The notes beneath the pieces were generated by a model, which was not told the DNA's origin, did no database searches, and saw only the letters and a list, made by a program, of their open reading frames with translations. This document shows, piece after piece, positions 8,335 through 16,047 of a stretch of DNA of 40,297 nt (the first letter of the stretch is position 1; every line of letters starts with the position of its first letter). This DNA comes from an uncultured Acetatifactor sp. (lineage in GTDB: Bacteria; Bacillota; Clostridia; Lachnospirales; Lachnospiraceae), in assembly GCA_934394515.1 (NCBI GenBank), contig CAKRRU010000008.1, positions 1 through 40,297 of the forward strand, written 5' to 3'. The translations under genes were made by a program, and so were the position numbers.

Positions 8335-9239
8335 TGAATACACAGACAACGATTGCAGGGGTTACTTTTAAAAATCCCGTAATGACAGCTTCCGGAACCT
8401 TTGGCTCCGGCATGGAATATGAAGAATTCGTCGACCTGAACCGTCTGGGTGCGGTAGTGACCAAGGGCGTGGCAAACGTTCCCTGGCCCGGCAATCCTAC
8501 ACCCCGTGTGGCAGAGGTATACGGCGGCATGCTCAATGCCATCGGCTTACAGAATCCGGGCATCGACGTATTCATGGAGAGAGACATTCCTTTCCTGAAA
8601 AAATACGATACGAAGATCATTGTAAATGTCTGCGGCAAGAGCGTGGAAGACTATGTGGACGTTGTGGAACGTCTGGGCGATGAACCGGCAGTCAGTATGC
8701 TGGAGATCAACGTGTCCTGTCCCAATGTCAAGGAAGGTGCTATTGCTTTCGGACAGAAAGCGGATGCTTTGTATAACATCACTTCGGAGTTGAAAAAGCA
8801 TGCAAAGCAGCCCATCATTATGAAACTGAGCCCCAATGTGACGGACATCACGGAGATGGCAAAAGCAGCGGAGGCAGCAGGTGCGGATGCCCTGTCCCTC
8901 ATCAATACCATCACCGGCATGAAGATCGATATTCACCGCAGAAAATTCGCTATTGCCAATAAGACCGGCGGTATGAGCGGCCCTGCCATCAAGCCGGTCG
9001 CTGTCCGTATGGTATATCAGGCGGCACAGGCTGTGAAGATTCCCATTATCGGCATGGGCGGTATCGCCACAGCAGAGGATGCCATCGAGTTTATCCTGGC
9101 GGGTGCCAGCGCAGTCAGCGTAGGAGCCATGAATTTTGTAGATCCTTATACCACGGTAAAAGTCGTGGAGGGGATCGAGGACTATATGCGTACCTATCAT
9201 GTGGAGAACCTGACAGATCTGATCGGTGCGGTACAGTAA
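8334..9239 (+). CDS. pyrD: Dihydroorotate dehydrogenase B, catalytic subunit
   Basis: This FMN enzyme oxidises dihydroorotate to orotate. It is 301 residues, the normal class 1B length. The catalytic Cys replaces the Ser of class 2 enzymes and lies in LEINVSCPNVKEG. The phosphate-binding glycines appear in IPIIGMGGIATAEDA and AGASAVSVGAMNF. Its ribosome binding site, AAGGAGG, lies inside the last codons of pyrK, and the ATG shares a base with the pyrK stop, so the two subunits should be made in step. The other pyrimidine genes (pyrB, pyrE, pyrF) are not in this window. Confidence 0.96.
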   Translation: MNTQTTIAGVTFKNPVMTASGTFGSGMEYEEFVDLNRLGAVVTKGVANVPWPGNPTPRVAEVYGGMLNAIGLQNPGIDVFMERDIPFLKKYDTKIIVNVCGKSVEDYVDVVERLGDEPAVSMLEINVSCPNVKEGAIAFGQKADALYNITSELKKHAKQPIIMKLSPNVTDITEMAKAAEAAGADALSLINTITGMKIDIHRRKFAIANKTGGMSGPAIKPVAVRMVYQAAQAVKIPIIGMGGIATAEDAIEFILAGASAVSVGAMNFVDPYTTVKVVEGIEDYMRTYHVENLTDLIGAVQ

Positions 9240-9274
9240 GCCGACAAAAAACAGAATACGGTATAAGTACACAG

Positions 9275-9316
9275 AGACCTTCATATATATAGATATATCT
9301 GTATATATGGAGGTCT
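9275..9316 (+). promoter_or_regulatory. Long RNA hairpin hiding the sipL ribosome binding site
   Basis: Bases 9275-9295 are complementary to 9296-9316 at all 21 positions if two G-U wobbles are allowed (9281/9310 and 9290/9301). The ribosome binding site GGAGGT (9309-9314) of the next gene is inside the right arm, 8 bases before its GTG start. There is no U-run after the stem, so a terminator is unlikely. Folded RNA would block initiation. Confidence 0.65.
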
Positions 9317-9322
9317 GTTATT

Positions 9323-10903
9323 GTGGAGCTGATCAAGAGAAATATACATATGGACCGGGTAAAGAGGTCTGCCGTCATGCAGTTTACCATGGAGGAGGAT
9401 CTGAATCTTCCGGAGGATAAACCGGATATCAGTACACTGAATCTGGAAAAAGGAGAAGTTGTCATTGAAGAGATCCGGCCCGGTACGGATGAAGTGACGG
9501 TACGGGGAAAGCTGGGCTATGCTATTCTGTATCACACCCGGGAGGTGGGAAGTGATCTGGTGCTTTTAAGCGGAGCACTGCCTTTTGAAGAGAAGATACA
9601 TATGGACGGGACGCTTCCGTCAGATACTGTAGCTGTAACCGGATGTGTGGAAGATTTTACGGTAAATATGATCAATTCCCGTAAACTGAACCTGCAGGCG
9701 CTGCTGCTTCTTTCTGCCCGGATCGAGGAGATCTATGATGAAGAACTGCCGGTAGGAATCCGGGAGAACAGTACAGACAGCGGTGTGGAATACCGGATCT
9801 CGCCAATGGAAGTCACGCAGCTGGCCATCTGCAAGAATGATATTTTCCGCAAAAAGGAGGAGATTCCGCTGCCCTCCAGCTATCCGAATATCTATCAGAT
9901 CCTCTGGAGTGATGTATCGCTCAGGGATGTGGAATTCCGGCCGCAGGAAGATCATTTGTCTATCCAGGGAGATATTCAGATCTTTGTCTTATATGAGGCG
10001 GAAGGCGAAGAGAAATCCATTCGCTCCTATGAGACTACCATTCCGTTAAACGGCACACTGGAATGTCAGGGGTGCAGGGAAGAATTGCTGCCGGATATCC
10101 GGTATACACCGGTAAGGCAGGAGCATGGGCAGCCGGAACTGACGATTCAGCCGGATCTGGATGGTGAGGAGAGAATTCTGGGGCTGGAATGTACGATTGA
10201 ACTGAATATCCGTCTCTATGAAGAGGAAGAAATCGATATTCTGCGGGATATTTACGGAGTGACGAAAGAGGTAATTCCGGATACCAGAGATGCCAGCCTG
10301 CGTCAGCTGCTGGCAAGGATCACAGGCAAGACGAAGGTGACGGATCATCGTAAGACCGATATTGGGTCTCCGGTACTGCAGGTGCTTCACAGTGAGGGAA
10401 ATGTCACCATTGACCAACAGGAGTTTACAGAAGAGGGAATCCGTCTGCAGGGCAGTATTGACCTCACGGTACTGTGTATTACGGAAAATGATGAAACTCC
10501 TTATGTGAGTACCCGGGAACAGATCCCGTATGAGTATACGCTGAATGTACAGGGAGTGGCGGCAACGGATCAGGCGGAGGTACACAGTGAACTGGAGCAG
10601 CTGCAGGTGAATCTGTTGGAGGGAGAAGAGCTGGATGTGAAGGCTGTTCTTTCGTTTTCCACGACAGTGATGAAAAATATTCCGATAGAGGCCATCGAGG
10701 ATGTGGAGGAACGGGAGATTGACAGCAAAGTGCTGGCAGGACTGCCCAGTGCGGTGATCTATATTGCAGCACCGGGAGATGACTTGTGGAGCATCGGCAG
10801 AAAATATCATATGCCGGTGAAGACTGTAAGGGAACTGAATGCGCTGGAGAGCGATGAATTGCGGCAGGGGCAGAAAGTATTGCTGGTCAAGGGGCTGGCA
10901 TAA
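9323..10903 (+). CDS. sipL: SPOCS (DUF3794)/LysM spore coat morphogenesis protein, SipL-like
   Basis: Clostridial SipL links the basement-layer ATPase SpoIVA to the forespore surface and is the functional counterpart of Bacillus SpoVID. This 526-residue protein has the SipL architecture: three SPOCS/DUF3794 beta-domains at about residues 35-125, 190-275 and 345-445, and a C-terminal LysM of about 45 residues (APGDDLWSIGRKYHMP ... ELRQGQKVLLV). It starts with GTG at 9323 and a GGAGGT site. There is no signal peptide, which fits a protein made in the mother cell. It follows pyrD by 83 bases, but no strong terminator separates them. It may have its own sporulation promoter, which I could not identify. 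The long hairpin before it suggests translational control. Confidence 0.88.
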   Translation: MELIKRNIHMDRVKRSAVMQFTMEEDLNLPEDKPDISTLNLEKGEVVIEEIRPGTDEVTVRGKLGYAILYHTREVGSDLVLLSGALPFEEKIHMDGTLPSDTVAVTGCVEDFTVNMINSRKLNLQALLLLSARIEEIYDEELPVGIRENSTDSGVEYRISPMEVTQLAICKNDIFRKKEEIPLPSSYPNIYQILWSDVSLRDVEFRPQEDHLSIQGDIQIFVLYEAEGEEKSIRSYETTIPLNGTLECQGCREELLPDIRYTPVRQEHGQPELTIQPDLDGEERILGLECTIELNIRLYEEEEIDILRDIYGVTKEVIPDTRDASLRQLLARITGKTKVTDHRKTDIGSPVLQVLHSEGNVTIDQQEFTEEGIRLQGSIDLTVLCITENDETPYVSTREQIPYEYTLNVQGVAATDQAEVHSELEQLQVNLLEGEELDVKAVLSFSTTVMKNIPIEAIEDVEEREIDSKVLAGLPSAVIYIAAPGDDLWSIGRKYHMPVKTVRELNALESDELRQGQKVLLVKGLA

Positions 10904-10915
10904 CCGGCATAAAAG

Positions 10916-10970
10916 AAAACCATGTGATACACTGATATGTTTGAAAACATACGGTATCACATGGCTTTTT
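10916..10970. terminator. Bidirectional terminator
   Basis: An 11-base perfect stem pairs CCATGTGATAC (10920-10930) with GTATCACATGG (10954-10964). A-rich sequence lies on the left and CTTTTTG on the right. It separates sipL (plus) from the 205-aa gene (minus). Confidence 0.85.
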
Positions 10971-10990
10971 GTTGTTCAGGATCTTTTGTA

Positions 10991-11608
10991 CTATTCTTCG
11001 GTAGTCAGTCCGGCATCAGCAGCCAGCTTGTCGAATTTCTCCATAACGGCATCATAGGTCTTCCGGGAGATATCGGGGAGAGAATCGCCCCAGGTCTTCT
11101 CTGCCTGAGCATAGCCCTTTTTGAATGCTTCGCGCATGGACTCAATCTTATCCGGATCACCGCCGGTCAGAGCATTGGCGAACTGAATGATACGATCGGA
11201 AGTCTGGTTGACACCCCAGTAACCGTCTTCTGCGATATCAGCCTGTGCCTGGGCTTTGGTAGCGGGATCTACGGTATAGTTACCGGAACGTAAGAAAGAC
11301 CAGATATCATTGGCATTGCCGTAGGTGGTAGCCTGTTTGCCCATCATCTGCTCTACCAGGGAACGAAGCTGTTCGGTTCTGGCATCGGCATCTGCTTTTA
11401 ATTTGTTGATCAGATTGGTGTCCGGTTTGTAAGTCTTCTTTGTGGAAGAAGTGTTGGTATCGGTGCTGTGCTCATAGATGACACCGGTATCTTCCGCGGT
11501 ATTTGTATTTTTTGTTTCCTCGGAGGATGTCTTTTCTTTTGCTGCGTTTGTGCCGGTATAGCTGTAGGCTGCAGCGGCCTGGGTTGATGTAACTCCGTTT
11601 ACGCTCAT
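10991..11608 (-). CDS. Unassigned 205-aa protein with a Ser/Thr-rich N-terminus and a helical C-terminus
   Basis: I cannot name this gene with confidence. The first 65 residues (starting MSVNGVTSTQAAAAYSYTG) are low-complexity and rich in Ser, Thr, Asn and Lys. Residues 65-205 are predicted helical and look globular, with GYWGVNQTSDRI, ANALTGGDPDKIESMREAF and GDSLPDISRKTYDAVMEKFD. That C-terminal pattern resembles a small conserved domain I associate loosely with DUF5610-type proteins, but this is from memory and uncertain. There is no signal peptide or membrane segment. An AGAGGAAAC site precedes the ATG. It is monocistronic, between a terminator and the ispE promoter region. Confidence 0.75.
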   Translation of the reverse strand: MSVNGVTSTQAAAAYSYTGTNAAKEKTSSEETKNTNTAEDTGVIYEHSTDTNTSSTKKTYKPDTNLINKLKADADARTEQLRSLVEQMMGKQATTYGNANDIWSFLRSGNYTVDPATKAQAQADIAEDGYWGVNQTSDRIIQFANALTGGDPDKIESMREAFKKGYAQAEKTWGDSLPDISRKTYDAVMEKFDKLAADAGLTTEE

Positions 11609-11785
11609 AGTTTCCTCTTTTCCGGTACGGTTCTGCTGTCCGTACCTGTTGTCATCCTTGACTTTGCTAAGTTATAACCTTCTGAAAGTTAATGCTTTCA
11701 CTTGTTATATCGACTCCGGACAGTGGATACTTTAGGTGCTCCGGAGAAAAACAGTGGAAAAAATCTGCGAAAAAATCACACTCCA

Positions 11786-11814
11786 TTGACAAAATACGCA
11801 GGATTGTATAAAAT
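11786..11814 (+). promoter_or_regulatory. Strong sigma-A promoter of ispE
   Basis: A consensus TTGACA (11786-11791) and TAAAAT (11809-11814) are 17 bases apart. They lie about 45 bases before the ispE ATG, which also supports the shorter start chosen for that gene. Confidence 0.8.
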
Positions 11815-11857
11815 TAAGTACAATTATTGTATACAAGCTATGGTATTGGAGACAAAA

Positions 11858-12718
11858 ATGAACGAATATCGGATGAAAGCGTATGCCAAGATCAATCTGG
11901 GGCTGGATGTGGTCAGAAGACTGGAGAATGGTTATCACGAAGTGAAGATGGTCATGCAGACTGTAGGAATCTATGATGTACTGGATTTTCAGAGGATAGC
12001 CGAAGGAATTGTTATCACTACGGATTCCGGAGAACTTCCCACCAATGAGGACAATCTGATTTATAAAGCAGCAAAGCTTATGATGGATACCTATCACATC
12101 AGCGAAGGCGTAAAGATTCATCTGGAGAAGCATATTCCCATAGCAGCGGGAATGGCGGGCGGCAGTACGGATGCAGCGGCTGCTTTAAAGGGAATGAACC
12201 GGCTGTTTGACCTGGGATGCACATTAAAAGAGTTGATGGAGCTGGGTGTGAAGATCGGTGCAGATGTTCCTTATTGTGTTATGGGAGGAACAGCTCTGGC
12301 GGAAGGTATCGGTGAGAAACTGACCCCGCTGGCTCCGGCACCGGACTGCTATGTGCTGGTAGCAAAACCCGATATCAACGTTTCGACAAAATATGTGTAT
12401 GAGCATCTGGATGCGCAGGAGATCGTGAAACATCCGGATATCGACGGCATGGTGGAAGCCATCGCAGAAGAAAGCTTACAGGGGATTCTGGACCGCATGG
12501 GAAATGTGCTGGAGACGGTGACGGTCAGTGCATATCCGGTGATTCAGACCATTAAGGACCGTATGAAGGAACTGGGAGCCATCAACAGTCTGATGAGCGG
12601 AAGCGGTCCTACCGTATTCGGTATTTTCGTGGAGAAAGATATGGCCCGCAGGGCGTATGATAAATTAGAGGAGGAACAGCTGGCGAAGCAGATTTTCCTG
12701 ACGGAATTCTGTGAGTAA
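11858..12718 (+). CDS. ispE: 4-diphosphocytidyl-2-C-methyl-D-erythritol kinase
   Basis: IspE phosphorylates CDP-methylerythritol in the non-mevalonate isoprenoid pathway. The 286-residue form starting at 11858 has a TTGGAGA site and begins MNEYRMKAYAKINLGLDV, where the Lys in AKINL is the conserved substrate-binding residue. Longer in-frame starts lie upstream of the promoter and are rejected. The GHMP-kinase glycine loop is AAGMAGGSTDAAAAL, and GADVPYCVMGG carries the catalytic Asp. The last motif is LMSGSGPTVFGIF. It is followed 15 bases later by a GntR gene in the same direction. Confidence 0.95.
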   Translation: MNEYRMKAYAKINLGLDVVRRLENGYHEVKMVMQTVGIYDVLDFQRIAEGIVITTDSGELPTNEDNLIYKAAKLMMDTYHISEGVKIHLEKHIPIAAGMAGGSTDAAAALKGMNRLFDLGCTLKELMELGVKIGADVPYCVMGGTALAEGIGEKLTPLAPAPDCYVLVAKPDINVSTKYVYEHLDAQEIVKHPDIDGMVEAIAEESLQGILDRMGNVLETVTVSAYPVIQTIKDRMKELGAINSLMSGSGPTVFGIFVEKDMARRAYDKLEEEQLAKQIFLTEFCE

Positions 12719-12733
12719 TGCGAGAGTAGAAGT

Positions 12734-13420
12734 ATGCAGGATAATTTACAGGTGACAATGGATGAATTTCTGCCACTTAGAGATGTGGTATTCAATACTT
12801 TGCGGCAGGCTATTCTGACGGGAGAACTGAAGCCCGGAGAACGGCTGATGGAGATCCACCTTGCCAACAAGCTGGGGGTCAGCCGTACGCCGATCCGGGA
12901 AGCCATCCGTAAGCTGGAACTGGAAGGACTGGTGACCATGATTCCCAGAAGGGGCGCGGAAGTGGCCCAGATCACGGAGAAGAGCATGAATGATGTCCTG
13001 GAAGTCCGCCGGGCAATGGATGCGCTCTGCGTGGAGCTGGCGTGTGACCGTATTACACCGGAAGAACTGCAGGAGCTGAAAAAAGCATGTGATACATTTG
13101 AATCGGCGGTAAAGACCGGTGATATTAAACAGATCGCGCAGGCAGATGTGGCACTCCACGATATCATTGTACAGGCTACAGGGAATCAGCGACTGATCCA
13201 GCTGGTCAATAATCTGTCTGAGCAGATGTACCGTTATCGGTTTGAATATATCAAGGATATCAGTCAGCATGACCGTCTGGTGGAGGAACACAAGGTAATC
13301 TATGAAAGCATTGTAAAAAAGGATAAAGAAACGGCATCCAATATGGCAAAGATGCATATAGATAATCAGAAAAAGGCTATCATCCGTCAGATCCGTCTGG
13401 AACGTGAGAAAAATAAATAA
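12734..13420 (+). CDS. GntR-family regulator, FadR subgroup (FCD domain)
   Basis: The 228 residues carry an N-terminal winged helix (residues 10-75) with the typical GELKPGERLMEIHLANKLGV and SRTPIREAIRKLE. A C-terminal all-helical FCD ligand-binding domain follows. The metal-binding set of FCD proteins appears complete: Asp and His in ADVALHDII, His in EEHKVIYESI and His in KMHIDNQ. Such regulators usually sense a small organic acid or similar metabolite. The effector cannot be inferred here. It lies 15 bases after ispE and is likely co-transcribed with it. The ribosome binding site is weak, and the downstream in-frame Met codons are not better. Confidence 0.88.
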   Translation: MQDNLQVTMDEFLPLRDVVFNTLRQAILTGELKPGERLMEIHLANKLGVSRTPIREAIRKLELEGLVTMIPRRGAEVAQITEKSMNDVLEVRRAMDALCVELACDRITPEELQELKKACDTFESAVKTGDIKQIAQADVALHDIIVQATGNQRLIQLVNNLSEQMYRYRFEYIKDISQHDRLVEEHKVIYESIVKKDKETASNMAKMHIDNQKKAIIRQIRLEREKNK

Positions 13421-13500
13421 TTACCAATAGATTGAAACGTATAATCTGTCCGGAAAGTGGCAATGATTTCCATAGAACATATGGGAAAGGAAGACTGCTG

Positions 13501-13827
13501 ATGGATAGATTATATGCTTTTTATGAAAAATATAGGAACGGAAGAAGTACAGCGGAAAAGAAGCTGCGGCACAGGCTGCTGCAGGGTGTCCGGGTCACGG
13601 CCGTAGCACTGGCATGTTATGGCTGGTGGGGTGTGATTTACCCGGAACTGACAATGCTGCCCTCTACCTATGAGATCGTCTACGAGGAGCAGGAGACTGC
13701 CACTGTACAGAAAAGTCCGGAAGTGGTAGAATGGAATTCCGACAGTCAGATCTATTGGAAGATTCTGGAGGCGGATCCGGAACAGATCCGGTTCAAAAGC
13801 AGATTGCTTACGATGTTAAAAAGATAG
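13501..13827 (+). CDS. Small single-pass membrane protein of unknown function
   Basis: The start is the ATG at 13501, with AAAGGAAG upstream. The product is 108 residues. A basic N-terminus of about 28 residues (many Arg and Lys) is followed by one hydrophobic segment, VRVTAVALACYGWWGVIY, and then an acidic extracytoplasmic or cytoplasmic tail. I do not recognise a family. It sits between the GntR gene and murI with short gaps (13 bases to murI), so it probably belongs to the same transcript. Confidence 0.65.
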   Translation: MDRLYAFYEKYRNGRSTAEKKLRHRLLQGVRVTAVALACYGWWGVIYPELTMLPSTYEIVYEEQETATVQKSPEVVEWNSDSQIYWKILEADPEQIRFKSRLLTMLKR

Positions 13828-13840
13828 AAGGAGAAATCCC

Positions 13841-14683
13841 ATGTATCAGGAGAATATTACTGCGCTGAAGAAGGATGCCCCTATCGGGGTATTCGATTCC
13901 GGCATCGGCGGACTGACCGTAGCCCGGGAGATCATGCGGCAGATTCCCAATGAGAAGATCATATATTTCGGAGACACGGCGAGAATGCCTTACGGCAGCA
14001 AGTCGAAGGAGACCGTGACCCGTTTTTCCAAACAGATCGTCAGATTCTTGGAGACTTTTCAGGTGAAGACCATCGTGGTGGCTTGTAATACCGCCAGTGC
14101 GTATGCACTGGACGAACTGGAAAAAGAGATCGATATTCCGATCATCGGTGTGGTAAAGCCCGGCGCCAAGACCGCGGCGGAAGTCACGAGAAACGGACGC
14201 ATCGGTGTTATCGCAACAGAGGCTACCATCGGCAGCCAGATGTATAACAAATACATAAAAGAACTGAACAAAGATGTCACCATCTACGGCAAGGCTTGTC
14301 CCTTGTTTGTTCCACTGGTGGAAGAAGGACTGTGGGAAGATCCCGTGACGGATGAAATCGCAAAACGCTATCTGACGGAGCTGATCGATATCGATATCGA
14401 TACCCTGATCCTGGGATGCACGCATTATCCGCTGATCCGCTCTACGGTAGGACGAATCATGGGAGAGCAGGTGACATTGGTGAATCCGGCCTACGAGACC
14501 GCCAGAGAGCTGAAAGAACTGTTGCAGCACTATGATATTCTCAATGACGAACAGCCACATCTGGGAGAGAACAAGTATCAGTTCTATGTCAGCGACGGTG
14601 CGGAGAAGTTCAAGAGATTTGCCAACTCTATTATTAAATACGGTATCTTGTCGGCGAAGACGATTAAGATCGATGAGTATTAA
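13841..14683 (+). CDS. murI: Glutamate racemase
   Basis: MurI makes D-glutamate for peptidoglycan. The 280-residue product starts with the conserved IGVFDSGIGGLTVAREI. It has the two catalytic cysteines in VACNTASA and LGCTHYPL, and the catalytic acids in DSG and near CTHYPL. A GAAGGAGAA site precedes the ATG by about 5 bases. It is followed by the DUF1934 gene after 14 bases. Confidence 0.96.
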   Translation: MYQENITALKKDAPIGVFDSGIGGLTVAREIMRQIPNEKIIYFGDTARMPYGSKSKETVTRFSKQIVRFLETFQVKTIVVACNTASAYALDELEKEIDIPIIGVVKPGAKTAAEVTRNGRIGVIATEATIGSQMYNKYIKELNKDVTIYGKACPLFVPLVEEGLWEDPVTDEIAKRYLTELIDIDIDTLILGCTHYPLIRSTVGRIMGEQVTLVNPAYETARELKELLQHYDILNDEQPHLGENKYQFYVSDGAEKFKRFANSIIKYGILSAKTIKIDEY

Positions 14684-14697
14684 AGGACAGAAGTAAC

Positions 14698-15156
14698 ATG
14701 AATCGGGAAGTAGAACTTATCCTGTCCGGACTGCATACAGCCGCCGAAAATGCGGAGTGTGGGCAGCAGACAGACAGTGATCACAGAGAGAACGACAGCG
14801 TGGAGACCGCACAGCCGGCACAATATTTTAAGAAAAATGACAGCCATTACATCCTATACGAAGAGAAAATGGAAGGACTGGATGTGCCTTGTAAGAGCCG
14901 GATCAAATTCCGTGACAATATACTGGAACTGACCAGACATGGTTCCGTGGAGATGCAGATGATCTTCGAGGAAAATAAGAGACACGTGTTTCCCTACAAT
15001 ACGCCTTACGGACAGCTGTTTTTGGGAATCGAGACCGGAAAGGTACAGGTAGAAGAACGGGAAGATGAGATTCATGTGACGGTGGAATATAAGCTGGATC
15101 ATGAAGGGGAACTGCTAAGCGAGAGCTGTATGAAGATACATATTCGTGAGAGATAG
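14698..15156 (+). CDS. DUF1934 (YwiB-like) beta-barrel protein
   Basis: The 152-residue product has a poorly conserved, polar first 45 residues. A calycin-like beta-domain with alternating strands follows from about residue 46 (HYILYEEKMEGLD, ELTRHGSVEMQMIFEE, HVFPYNTPYGQLFLGIET, EYKLDHEGELLSE). This matches DUF1934/YwiB, a cytoplasmic family of unknown role. It is likely translated from the murI transcript. In many Firmicutes DUF1934 lies before argS, but here a strong terminator follows at once. Confidence 0.85.
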   Translation: MNREVELILSGLHTAAENAECGQQTDSDHRENDSVETAQPAQYFKKNDSHYILYEEKMEGLDVPCKSRIKFRDNILELTRHGSVEMQMIFEENKRHVFPYNTPYGQLFLGIETGKVQVEEREDEIHVTVEYKLDHEGELLSESCMKIHIRER

Positions 15157-15178
15157 ATATAATAAACCTGTGATAAAA

Positions 15179-15212
15179 AATCCCGGAAGGAATGATGTCC
15201 TTCCGGGATTTC
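15179..15212. terminator. Bidirectional terminator
   Basis: AATCCCGGAAGGA and TCCTTCCGGGATT form a perfect 13-bp stem with a 6-base loop. It ends the murI-DUF1934 transcript and, on the other strand, the gene ending at 15229. Confidence 0.88.
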
Positions 15213-15228
15213 TGTAATCTTATGAAAA

Positions 15229-15705
15229 TTATTTCACAGGCTTTGCTCCTGCCTTTTCCTGTGCCGTAGCAACCAGACGTTTGAAGAATCCTTTCTTCTT
15301 CTCGGGAGCGGCTTCGGTCTTGCCGTGCAGTCCCTTCACATCCAGGACATAGATGCCGCTGACAACAGCCTTCACTTCCTTCTTCACAGGAACACTGTCG
15401 AAGATCTTCTCATCACAGATCAGGGAGAGAATCTGGGGACCGACCTTAGCCTTGATAATGGGAAGCTTGGAACCGCGCATCATCTTCGGGGTCTGGTCGA
15501 TGACCATCTGCGGCAGCCCGGCCTCTTTTAGCTTCATGCGTTTCTTATCAATGATCAGCATGGATACGGTCTGTTTGTTGGCATCCAGCAGCTCCTGCTG
15601 TTCCGCCTGTTTCTTCTGTGCTTTCTTTCCTAAGAAATATAATACTGCGATGATAATGGCAAGTACTATTACGATAACTAATAATGTGATTGCAACCGGA
15701 CTCAT
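15229..15705 (-). CDS. Membrane-anchored protein of unknown function
   Basis: The start chosen is the ATG complementary to 15703-15705, which has AAAGGAGGGA 7 bases upstream. An ORF start 25 codons earlier is rejected. The 158-residue product begins with one membrane anchor (residues 4-25, rich in Val, Ile and Leu). A basic stretch and a small soluble domain follow, with the pattern KRMKLKEAGLPQMVIDQ and GPQILSLICDEKIFDSVPVKKEVKAVVSGIYV. The tail is Lys-rich. The soluble part should be cytoplasmic. I do not recognise the family. Consecutive beta-strand-like segments suggest a small barrel. Confidence 0.72.
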   Translation of the reverse strand: MSPVAITLLVIVIVLAIIIAVLYFLGKKAQKKQAEQQELLDANKQTVSMLIIDKKRMKLKEAGLPQMVIDQTPKMMRGSKLPIIKAKVGPQILSLICDEKIFDSVPVKKEVKAVVSGIYVLDVKGLHGKTEAAPEKKKGFFKRLVATAQEKAGAKPVK

Positions 15706-15766
15706 TTTACAGTCCCTCCTTTGGTTAATCGGAACAAATCCTGACGATAATTTGATCCCATGTCGT

Positions 15767-15796
15767 ATTGTAACATACATTTATCATGATATGCAA
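15767..15796 (-). promoter_or_regulatory. Promoter of the minus-strand membrane protein gene
   Basis: On the minus strand TTGCAT (complement of 15791-15796) and TACAAT (complement of 15767-15772) are 18 bases apart. They lie about 60 bases before the ATG. Confidence 0.6.
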
Positions 15797-15941
15797 CTAT
15801 TTATCACGGTGTATAATACGGCATTTTTCACATGGAAGCCGGTTGCGGATATATCCGGGACAACACGGAGAAAGATTTTATCAGCGCAATCGGGATTTGC
15901 ACAATTTTAAGGTTTTGACATTTTTTTGGGAAGGTAAGGAA

Positions 15942-16033
15942 CGAAACTTTTCGAAATCCCAAAATAATGCTATTATGTAACCATCCGGAGTCATGGCTCT
16001 GAATAGTTACTTTTTTATTTGGACGAAAAGTTT
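15942..16033 (+). promoter_or_regulatory. Repeated CGAAA/AAACTTTTCG sites before the response regulator gene
   Basis: The 250 bases between the minus-strand promoter and the response regulator ATG hold no gene. AAACTTTTCG at 15944-15953 recurs as its exact reverse complement CGAAAAGTTT at 16024-16033. The first copy lies in a small palindrome, CGAAA-CT-TTTCG (15942-15953). A TTGACA occurs at 15915-15920, but no good -10 is spaced from it. These sites are candidates for regulator binding, and the assignment is inferential. Confidence 0.35.
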
Positions 16034-16047
16034 ATGGGTGGGCAGTT

